Source: Gammaproteobacteria bacterium (GTDB lineage Bacteria; Pseudomonadota; Gammaproteobacteria; Pseudomonadales; Pseudohongiellaceae). Taken from it: DNA of 5,683 bases. The DNA lies in assembly GCA_016762995.1 (NCBI GenBank), contig JAESUT010000142.1:6449-12131 (forward strand), in the 5' to 3' direction. The first letter of the stretch is position 1, and each line of letters starts with the position of its first letter. A program made the position numbers and the translations under genes. Of this stretch, positions 1 through 5,683 are shown piece by piece. The notes below the pieces were generated by a model, which did not search any database, was not told where the DNA came from, and saw only the letters and a program-made list of their open reading frames with translations.

Positions 1-23
1 TAAAACTTGTAGTTAGACTTTAG
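1..23. other. Spacer downstream of ftsK, no gene visible
   Basis: This is the short AT-rich stretch between the ftsK stop codon and the window edge. It holds the hexamer TAGTTA at 10-15, repeated at 21-26 across the ftsK stop. No terminator hairpin and no start codon with a Shine-Dalgarno sequence is visible. In related gammaproteobacteria lolA often follows ftsK in the same direction; that is expected from synteny only and cannot be seen here. Confidence 0.5.
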
Positions 24-2360
24 TTAATCGCGAGGTGGCGGCGGCGCGAGGACTTCCCTCGAGCCGTTGCTTCCCATCTCTGTGACAACACCGGCGCGTT
101 CCATCGATTCTATCATTCTGGCTGCACGGTTGTAGCCGATGCGCAGCTTTCTCTGTACTGCAGATATCGAGGCTTTGCGTGTTTCAGTGACAAACCTAAC
201 GGCTTCATCGTATAGCGCATCACTTTCCTCGCCGTCGCCTGCTCCTGAATTGTTCATCGCACCCATGTCCAAATCATCCACGGTATGCGTAATAGATTCG
301 ATATACACCGGCTTGCCACGTTGTTTCCAGTCTGCCACGACTCGATGCACTTCCTCATCACTTACGAAGGCACCGTGCACGCGGGTTGGTATGCCACCGC
401 CTGGAGGAAGAAATAGCATGTCTCCATTACCCAATAGTTGCTCGGCGCCACCCTCGCCTAATATAGTTCTCGAATCGACCTTCGACTGCACCATAAATGA
501 CATTCGTGTAGGTATGTTGGCCTTGATCAATCCGGTTAATACGTCAACCGATGGCCGCTGTGTCGCTAGGATTAAATGTATGCCTGCCGCCCTAGCTTTC
601 TGGGCGATACGGGCGATCAGCTCTTCTACCTTCTTTCCAACAACCATCATCATATCCGCTAGCTCATCGACGATGACTACGATACAAGGCAGTGCTTCTA
701 GTTCCGGCGCGACCTGCTCCTCTTCTAGCAGCATCGGATCAGGCTTCCAAGTAGGATCCATTATTGGATTGCCTGATTTCTTGGCATCGGTAACTTTCTT
801 GTTGAATCCTGCTAGGTTCCTAACGCCAAGAGCCGACATCAATTTGTAGCGTCGCTCCATCTCGGCAACGGACCACCTAAGACCGTTGGCGGCATCCTTC
901 ATATCAGTAATTACAGGCGTGAGCAGATGAGGAATGTCATCGTAGACCGACAACTCCAGCATCTTTGGATCGATCATGATCATGCGGACCTGCTCCGGCG
1001 TCGACTTGAACAACAAGCTCAGAATCATTGCGTTGATACCGACAGATTTTCCCGATCCGGTGGTTCCTGCAACCAGTAAATGTGGCATCTTGGCTAGGTC
1101 AACAATTACCGGTTTACCTACAATGTCATGCCCTAGCGCCATACTCAGTGGTGATGAGGCCTTGTCGAATTCGGGGGTAGACAGCACCTGACTTAATTGA
1201 ATGATTTCTCGAGTTTCGTTCGGTATCTCAATTCCTATGACCGTTTTACCTGGAATGACTTCTACCACTCGCACCGATATTACAGCGAGTGAGCGCGCGA
1301 GATCCTTCGCTAGATTGCTTATCCGACTCACCTTTATCCCAGGCGCTGGTTGCACTTCGAAGCGAGTGATCACCGGGCCGGGATTCACTGCCGTTACTTC
1401 GATCTCGATGCCGAAGTCTTTTAGTTTTAGCTCAAGGAGTTTGGACATCGCCTCGAGCGATTCTTTCGAGAAGCCAGAATCGTTGGTTTCTTGCCAAGCG
1501 TCCAGTAAGCCAATAGCTGGCAGCTCTTTAATTGACGAGGCGGCGAATAGCGTGCCCTGCTTTTCTTTTTCAACCCGTACGCTCTTCGCAGGTCTTTTAA
1601 TAGCAGGGGTCTTGATCTTCGGTGGCACCCGCTTCGCTTCTTTTTCGATATGGATATCAAGCACCTTCTTGCGGCTCTCTAAGCGCTTCCTAGTAACCTG
1701 CTCCTGTTTTCTTTTCTCCATCCATTTCTGATACTTGGCGGCTGTACGCGACATTATGCTCAATGTTGTTGCGCCCAGCTTATCGATAACGGCTAACCAG
1801 GAGATCGTAACGGTTATGGTGAGCCCGAACAGAAACACGGCGAGCAACAGCAAGGTGCTCCCAAGAGTCGCGAGTACAGGTATGCTGAGATCGGCAACCA
1901 ATGATCCAATTACCCCTCCTGCGGAAGGCAACTCCTCTGCAATATAAAAGTGCAAGGTTGCTAAACCGCAGGCTGAGATCACTAACAGGACAAAGCCGCC
2001 TGTCTTCAGGCCAAATAAAGGCCAGGAAAACTCTGATTCGAGTGCAGATTCGCGAAAAGAAGTGTAAACCTTGTAAATCAGTAAGACAGGAAACGCGAAG
2101 GCAAGATAACCCAATAGGTACCAAAAGATGTCCGCTAGCCACGCCCCGTAGACGCCGACCGCATTCACAACGTCCTCACCAGTACCTGTGGTAGTGAAGC
2201 CCGGATCTGTTGGGGAATAGCTAATGAGAGCGATCAGTAAGAAAAGGGCCAGCAACGAATAAGCAATCAGAGTGCCTTCGCGTACTAGGCGCTGCATCAA
2301 GTTGCTAACTTCCGGATCTTGCCCGTTATTTTTCATGGTTGCATTTTTCAATTTATTCAT
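24..2360 (-). CDS. ftsK: DNA translocase FtsK (cell division / chromosome segregation)
   Basis: FtsK is a septum-anchored hexameric ATPase that pumps DNA toward the dif site and activates XerCD recombination to resolve chromosome dimers. The 778-residue protein is complete. An N-terminal membrane domain has about four hydrophobic segments (near residues 30-48, 73-97, 119-138 and 160-190) with the conserved SYSPTDPGF stretch after the first. A very basic Lys/Arg-rich linker covers about 204-270. The motor follows, with Walker [10 protein letters not shown] at 431-439 and Walker [11 protein letters not shown] at 561-570 (D565, E566). The C-terminal winged-helix gamma domain (about 714-772) keeps N744, R748 and E751, matching by spacing the E. 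coli residues that contact the KOPS DNA motif, so KOPS-type DNA reading is likely. It is far shorter than E. coli FtsK (1329 aa) because the long Pro/Gln-rich linker is absent, as in many other gammaproteobacteria. The first ATG is chosen; an in-frame ATG at codon 9 (2336-2334) is possible and neither has a strong Shine-Dalgarno. It diverges from trxB. The stop is TAA. Confidence 0.97.
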   Translation of the reverse strand: MNKLKNATMKNNGQDPEVSNLMQRLVREGTLIAYSLLALFLLIALISYSPTDPGFTTTGTGEDVVNAVGVYGAWLADIFWYLLGYLAFAFPVLLIYKVYTSFRESALESEFSWPLFGLKTGGFVLLVISACGLATLHFYIAEELPSAGGVIGSLVADLSIPVLATLGSTLLLLAVFLFGLTITVTISWLAVIDKLGATTLSIMSRTAAKYQKWMEKRKQEQVTRKRLESRKKVLDIHIEKEAKRVPPKIKTPAIKRPAKSVRVEKEKQGTLFAASSIKELPAIGLLDAWQETNDSGFSKESLEAMSKLLELKLKDFGIEIEVTAVNPGPVITRFEVQPAPGIKVSRISNLAKDLARSLAVISVRVVEVIPGKTVIGIEIPNETREIIQLSQVLSTPEFDKASSPLSMALGHDIVGKPVIVDLAKMPHLLVAGTTGSGKSVGINAMILSLLFKSTPEQVRMIMIDPKMLELSVYDDIPHLLTPVITDMKDAANGLRWSVAEMERRYKLMSALGVRNLAGFNKKVTDAKKSGNPIMDPTWKPDPMLLEEEQVAPELEALPCIVVIVDELADMMMVVGKKVEELIARIAQKARAAGIHLILATQRPSVDVLTGLIKANIPTRMSFMVQSKVDSRTILGEGGAEQLLGNGDMLFLPPGGGIPTRVHGAFVSDEEVHRVVADWKQRGKPVYIESITHTVDDLDMGAMNNSGAGDGEESDALYDEAVRFVTETRKASISAVQRKLRIGYNRAARMIESMERAGVVTEMGSNGSREVLAPPPPRD

Positions 2361-2374
2361 GGGCCTACGTATAG

Positions 2375-2383
2375 TTTATACCA
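2375..2383 (-). promoter_or_regulatory. Candidate extended -10 promoter for ftsK
   Basis: Read on the minus strand the bases are TGG-TATAAA, which fits the extended -10 form TGnTATAAT at all but the last base. No -35 hexamer stands out at 16-18 bp, which extended -10 promoters tolerate. The start site would fall near 2368, leaving a leader of only about 8 bases before the first ATG. Use of the codon-9 ATG would give about 32 bases instead. This is inferred from motif match alone. Confidence 0.35.
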
Positions 2384-2479
2384 TCGTTTCGAGGATAATC
2401 GTGGGCATTTCACGTTCTACTACTTTTTTTAGGGCATAGAAAAACCCAAAGTCGTAGCCCTCAACTGTTTAACGGTTCC

Positions 2480-2489
2480 TTACGCGTAA
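2480..2489. repeat. Perfect 10-bp palindrome TTACGCGTAA
   Basis: The ten bases are identical on both strands. They lie 7 bases upstream of the TAGAAT element at 2497-2502, that is, within the spacer of the candidate trxB promoter, where a bound regulator would block RNA polymerase. No known operator consensus is assigned. Confidence 0.45.
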
Positions 2490-2496
2490 AATTGAG

Positions 2497-2502
2497 TAGA
2501 AT
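2497..2502 (+). promoter_or_regulatory. Candidate -10 element for trxB
   Basis: TAGAAT matches the sigma-70 -10 consensus at five of six positions. The -35 position at 17 bp (GGTTCC) is a poor match, so a bare sigma-70 promoter would be weak or activator-dependent. The start site would be near 2509, giving a leader of about 110 bases that would include the inverted repeat at 2526-2538. Other weak candidates closer to trxB (such as TACAGT at 2581) lack properly spaced -35 partners. Confidence 0.25.
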
Positions 2503-2525
2503 ATGCGCCCCAAGGTCTTTAAATT

Positions 2526-2538
2526 TGGCACTTTGCCA
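2526..2538. repeat. Inverted repeat TGGCA-CTT-TGCCA upstream of trxB
   Basis: This is a perfect 5-bp inverted repeat with a 3-base spacer, centred 88 bases before the trxB ATG. Its GGCA-N3-TGCC core recurs at 5124-5134 upstream of infA. It could be a protein operator or, if transcribed, a short hairpin. It superficially resembles a sigma-54 site, but the spacing is wrong. Confidence 0.45.
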
Positions 2539-2568
2539 TCACATAACAACATAACGCGACTTAACTAA

Positions 2569-3567
<999 letters not shown>

Positions 3568-3587
3568 TAGCGCCGGGCCTTTCTAAG

Positions 3588-4283
3588 ATGCCACTACCCT
3601 GGTTGGACTCCCCTCAATCACGCTTTCCAGACATAGACCTCGCGTTGGCAGACCCGAATGGGCTGCTGGCGGCGGGAGGCGACCTTAGCTCTAAGCGGCT
3701 GCTAGAGGCGTACAGGAGCGGAATCTTTCCCTGGTTTGAGGAGGGCCAACCAATTCTCTGGTGGTCTCCCGACCCACGCATGGTGTTGTTCCCGGAGGAT
3801 CTACGCGTCAGCAAGAGCCTTCAAAAGACTCTCAAGAAATCGCACTATACGGTGACCTTTGACAAGGCATTCGCCGAGGTTATTGCCTGCTGCGCACAGC
3901 CTCGTGACGGTTCTCCCGGCACCTGGATAACCGATGAAATGCAAACAGCCTATACCCAATTGTTCGACGCCGGGCACGCGCATTCAGTTGAGGTATGGCG
4001 CGATGGGGAGCTTATTGGTGGATTGTACGGCGTCGCCCTAGGACAGCTATTCTTTGGCGAGTCGATGTTCAGTTTTCAGAGCAATGCATCAAAAATAGCC
4101 CTAGTGAATCTTGTAAAACAGCTGCGTCAATGGAACTATAAGTTGATCGACTGTCAGGTAAGCAGTGAGCACCTTGAATCCCTCGGTGCGGTTGAGCTTA
4201 GCCGCGAGGAATTTCGACAGCAACTGCATGAGCTTCTGCCGCTCCCAGGCAAAGACGCCCCTTGGAGCCTAGACGTTGTTTAG
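3588..4283 (+). CDS. aat: Leucyl/phenylalanyl-tRNA--protein transferase
   Basis: Aat moves Leu or Phe from charged tRNA to the N-terminus of proteins beginning with Lys or Arg, making them substrates for ClpS-ClpAP (N-degron pathway, cytosol). The 231 residues match the family length (E. coli 234). Family landmarks are present in order: LPWL near the start, PNGLLAAGGDLS (23-34), GIFPWF (45-50), ILWWSPDPR (56-64), GTWI (111-114), AHSVEVW (131-137), GGLYGVALG (144-152), FFGESMFS (155-162), ASK (167-169), LIDCQ (186-190) and HLESLG (195-200). D188 and Q190 correspond to E. coli Asp186 and Gln188, implicated in catalysis. An odd point is Phe163 after FGESMFS, where I recall Arg as usual. The Shine-Dalgarno is poor (CTAAG abuts the ATG), so translation may depend on coupling to trxB. 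The stop is TAG. Confidence 0.97.
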   Translation: MPLPWLDSPQSRFPDIDLALADPNGLLAAGGDLSSKRLLEAYRSGIFPWFEEGQPILWWSPDPRMVLFPEDLRVSKSLQKTLKKSHYTVTFDKAFAEVIACCAQPRDGSPGTWITDEMQTAYTQLFDAGHAHSVEVWRDGELIGGLYGVALGQLFFGESMFSFQSNASKIALVNLVKQLRQWNYKLIDCQVSSEHLESLGAVELSREEFRQQLHELLPLPGKDAPWSLDVV

Positions 4284-4301
4284 CTGCCTTAAAAGCAGGT
4301 T

Positions 4302-4307
4302 TATAAT
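4302..4307 (+). promoter_or_regulatory. Candidate -10 (TATAAT) for bpt
   Basis: This is an exact consensus TATAAT in the 39-base gap between aat and bpt. At 17 bp upstream the -35 position (4279-4284, TTTAGC) matches only three of six, and there is no TGn extension. If used, transcription would begin around 4314, only about 9 bases before the TTG start, giving a nearly leaderless message. It may instead be chance in an AT-rich gap. Confidence 0.3.
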
Positions 4308-4322
4308 AGGCCACATAATCAA

Positions 4323-5042
4323 TTGAATTCTAAATCGGAAATAAACGAAACGATTAAACTGTTTCGTACCGCAGTCCATCCTTGCAGTTACAAGGAAGAT
4401 GAGAGCGCGGCGACTGTATTCGTCGATCCCGAGCTGACTATCACCCAGCATTTGAACAGTCGACTTAGTGCTCTGGGCTATCGCCGCAGCGGTGCACACC
4501 TGTACAGGCCAGACTGTGAGTCTTGCCGCGCATGTATCTCTTGCCGGCTTCCGGTGGCGCAGTTCAAGCGCAGCAGACGCTTCCAGCGCATCTGGAATCG
4601 AAACAGTGATCTACGTGTCGAGGTGTGCTCTGAACTGAATGGCGAGGAGGCGTATTTTCTATATCAAGAATATATCGAGAAGCGTCACAGTGACGGCGAT
4701 ATGTACCCTGCGACACAGGAGCAGTTTAATGCATTTATTCGCAGCAACGCAGAAGGCAGCCAGTACTACTGCTTCTATTTAGAAGAAAAATTGATCGCCG
4801 TTGCTGTCAGCGATGTGCTCGATCGCGGACTGTCGGCGGTCTATACTTTCTTCGACCCGGAACTTGCAAAACGGTCCCTAGGAAATTTTGCGATTCTATG
4901 GCAGATCGAACAGGCCCGTGCCCGCCAGCTTGACTATCTTTATCTCGGCTATTGGATTAAAAATTGCGCAAAGATGGACTACAAGAGCACGTTTAGGCCG
5001 CTGGAGATGCTGATTGAGGGGAAATGGCTACTCGTAAAATAG
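4323..5042 (+). CDS. bpt: Aspartate/glutamate leucyltransferase (Bpt, ATE-family)
   Basis: Bpt transfers Leu from Leu-tRNA to proteins with N-terminal Asp or Glu, creating a primary N-degron for ClpS-ClpAP. The 239-residue length fits the family. Visible landmarks are HPCSY (19-23) with Cys21, the FVDP segment (33-36), RRSGAHLYRP (54-63), a Cys cluster at 65, 68, 71 and 74 (CxxCxxC plus one), RHSDGDMYP (121-129), LSAVYTFFDP (170-179) and the signature LGYWIKNCAKMDYK (208-221). The start is TTG: an in-frame stop lies at 4290-4292 and no ATG or GTG occurs between it and HPCSY, so TTG gives the expected N-terminal length. The nearest Shine-Dalgarno-like bases (AGG, 4308-4310) lie 12 bases away, which is weak. 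It follows aat by 39 bases. E. coli lacks this gene. The stop is TAG. A start at a later non-ATG codon is less likely but possible. Confidence 0.95.
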   Translation: MNSKSEINETIKLFRTAVHPCSYKEDESAATVFVDPELTITQHLNSRLSALGYRRSGAHLYRPDCESCRACISCRLPVAQFKRSRRFQRIWNRNSDLRVEVCSELNGEEAYFLYQEYIEKRHSDGDMYPATQEQFNAFIRSNAEGSQYYCFYLEEKLIAVAVSDVLDRGLSAVYTFFDPELAKRSLGNFAILWQIEQARARQLDYLYLGYWIKNCAKMDYKSTFRPLEMLIEGKWLLVK

Positions 5043-5070
5043 CGGCCAGTGGCGGGACAGTGGCAATTCG

Positions 5071-5088
5071 GCAGCTGTAAGCAGCTGC
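5071..5088 (+). other. Hairpin between bpt and infA
   Basis: GCAGCTG (5071-5077) pairs perfectly with CAGCTGC (5082-5088) around the 4-base loop TAAG, with a further G-T pair possible outside. It begins 28 bases after the bpt stop. No run of T follows, so it is not a standard intrinsic terminator; it may stabilise the bpt 3' end, weaken read-through, or be chance. Confidence 0.4.
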
Positions 5089-5102
5089 TTGCAGGCCTAG
5101 CT

Positions 5103-5131
5103 TTGCTTATCTGGCGAAAATCCGGCACAAT
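5103..5131 (+). promoter_or_regulatory. Candidate infA promoter
   Basis: TTGCTT (5103-5108) and CACAAT (5126-5131) are separated by exactly 17 bp, matching the -35 and -10 consensus at three and four positions. The start site would be near 5138, about 25 bases before the infA ATG. An own promoter is plausible because infA is highly expressed and set apart from bpt by 120 bases; E. coli infA also has its own promoters. The -10 overlaps the inverted repeat at 5123-5135. Confidence 0.35.
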
Positions 5132-5135
5132 GCCG
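5123..5135. repeat. Inverted repeat CGGCA-CAA-TGCCG upstream of infA
   Basis: This is a perfect 5-bp inverted repeat with a 3-base spacer, 27 bases before the infA ATG and overlapping the candidate -10. Its GGCAC-N2-TGCC core matches that of the repeat upstream of trxB at 2526-2538, differing only in the two variable spacer bases. It is either an operator-like site or a short hairpin. Confidence 0.45.
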
Positions 5136-5162
5136 CCGCTAATAAATACATTGAGACTGCAA

Positions 5163-5381
5163 ATGGCGAAAGAAGATCAAATTGAAATGGAAGGCGAGGT
5201 AGTTGATACCCTTCCTAACACTATGTTTCGAGTAAAACTGGAAAACGGCCACATTGTGACCGCTCACATCTCCGGCAAAATGCGCAAAAACTACATTCGA
5301 ATTCTGACCGGCGATCAGGTGCGCGTCGAGCTTACTCCCTATGACCTAAGCAAAGGTCGCATCACTTATCGCGCACGCTAA
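5163..5381 (+). CDS. infA: Translation initiation factor IF-1
   Basis: IF-1 is a small OB-fold protein that binds the A site of the 30S subunit and, with IF-2 and IF-3, controls start-codon selection. The 72 residues are exactly the family length and nearly identical to E. coli IF-1 (MAKED start, [40 protein letters not shown]). The frame is open upstream to a GTG at 5049, but the extra 38 residues are not part of any IF-1 and run through the hairpin and promoter-like sequence, so the ATG at 5163 is chosen. The Shine-Dalgarno is weak (GAG, 5153-5155, seven bases before the ATG). The gene lies 120 bases after bpt. Its TAA stop shares four bases with the end of clpA on the other strand. Confidence 0.98.
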   Translation: MAKEDQIEMEGEVVDTLPNTMFRVKLENGHIVTAHISGKMRKNYIRILTGDQVRVELTPYDLSKGRITYRAR

Positions 5382-5683
5382 TTCTTCGCTGGGGTAAGCT
5401 CTTTTTTCTCCTGTGGTTTTCTCTCGCTAATGGTTAGCACTAGCTCGTCAGCCTTGCAGCTAACTTGCACCTCGCCACCGTTGGCAGAGAGCTTCCCGAA
5501 TAAGATATCCTCAGCAAGCTCTTTCTTCAGCTTTTCCTGAATCAATCTAGCCATGGGTCTTGCGCCCATGGATTCGCTGTAACCGTGTTTGACAAACCAA
5601 TCGACAGCGCTTTCGTCGACGTTCAGCAAGACCTTCTTCTGATCCAATTGAACTTGTAGATCAACAAGAAACTTATCGACTAC
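5378..5683 (-). CDS. clpA: ATP-dependent Clp protease ATP-binding subunit ClpA (C-terminal part)
   Basis: Only the last 101 residues are in the window; the gene runs off the right edge in frame. ClpA is the AAA+ unfoldase that feeds substrates, including ClpS-delivered N-degron proteins, into the ClpP peptidase. The fragment begins [16 protein letters not shown] and matches the small subdomain of the second AAA+ module of E. coli ClpA, with the sensor-2 motif [16 protein letters not shown] followed by [12 protein letters not shown], then a divergent charged tail ending in PAKN. The TTG at 5647 is an internal Leu codon, not a start. The stop is TAG (5380-5378), inside the infA stop region, so the two genes converge with no spacer. 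clpS is expected further right by synteny but is not visible. Confidence 0.96.
   Translation of the reverse strand, partial: VVDKFLVDLQVQLDQKKVLLNVDESAVDWFVKHGYSESMGARPMARLIQEKLKKELAEDILFGKLSANGGEVQVSCKADELVLTISERKPQEKKELTPAKN

Noticed and set aside
139..849. Long plus-strand open frame (236 codons) opposite ftsK
   Set aside because: It lies wholly antisense to the conserved FtsK motor, is rich in Ser and low-complexity runs, and shows no recognisable motif. The same applies to the 176-codon frame at 1201-1731.
2400..2430. Intrinsic terminator (CGTG/CACG hairpin followed by T7)
   Set aside because: The stem is only 4 bp, lies 9 bases from the T run, and no plus-strand gene precedes it.
2525..2538. 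Sigma-54 (-24/-12) promoter upstream of trxB
   Set aside because: TTGGCAC and TTTGC are present, but the gap between the GG and GC elements is far too short for sigma-54. The sequence is better described as an inverted repeat.
5049..5162. Upstream GTG extension of infA (38 extra residues)
   Set aside because: IF-1 is 72 residues from the ATG at 5163. The extension crosses the hairpin and promoter-like sequence and has no counterpart in the family.
5343..5358. GACCT/AGGTC hairpin near the infA end as a clpA terminator
   Set aside because: It is a 5-bp stem within conserved IF-1 codons (YDLSKGR) with no T run on the clpA strand.
5388..5407. infA terminator before the T6 run
   Set aside because: Only a 3-bp stem (GCT/AGC) precedes the T run, too weak for an intrinsic terminator.
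5551..5571. Perfect 7-bp inverted repeat CCATGGG/CCCATGG with a 7-base loop
   Set aside because: It lies inside the codons for the conserved ClpA sensor-2 segment MGARPMA, so the protein sequence explains it. No T run follows on either strand.

Overview
The window is a piece of a conserved housekeeping neighbourhood from a gammaproteobacterial chromosome of roughly even base composition. It holds six recognisable genes: ftsK on the minus strand; trxB, aat, bpt and infA on the plus strand; and the 3' end of clpA on the minus strand. From memory, this is the order seen in Pseudomonas aeruginosa and relatives (ftsK, trxB, aat, ate/bpt, infA, clpA, then clpS and cspD). In E. coli, which lacks bpt, trxB and aat lie close together but the arrangement differs. 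The synteny and the presence of bpt suggest a Pseudomonas/Cellvibrio-like or marine gammaproteobacterium; genus cannot be told from this sequence.

Layout: positions 1-23 are a short tail after ftsK. Positions 24-2360 (minus) encode a complete short-linker FtsK DNA translocase. Positions 2361-2619 are a 259-base divergent intergenic region with candidate promoter elements for ftsK and trxB, a perfect 10-bp palindrome and a GGCA-N3-TGCC inverted repeat. From 2620 to 5381 four plus-strand genes follow with gaps of 20, 39 and 120 bases: trxB (thioredoxin reductase), aat (Leu/Phe-tRNA-protein transferase), bpt (Asp/Glu leucyltransferase, TTG start) and infA (translation initiation factor IF-1). 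At 5378 infA meets the 3' end of clpA tail to tail, the two genes sharing four bases at their stop codons.

Functional theme: aat and bpt each add a primary destabilising residue (Leu or Phe) to different classes of protein N-terminus, and ClpA is the unfoldase of the ClpAP protease that, with the adaptor ClpS, degrades such proteins. The window therefore holds both aminoacyl-transferases of the bacterial N-degron pathway beside its unfoldase. trxB (thiol redox), infA (translation initiation) and ftsK (division and chromosome segregation) are unrelated housekeeping neighbours.

I found no mobile element, CRISPR array, tRNA, toxin-antitoxin or defence gene, and no sign of an undescribed multi-gene system. 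The points worth a second look are regulatory or structural: a shared inverted-repeat core in two intergenic regions, the overlapping infA/clpA ends, the TTG start of bpt lying just downstream of a perfect TATAAT, and a preference for TAG stop codons.
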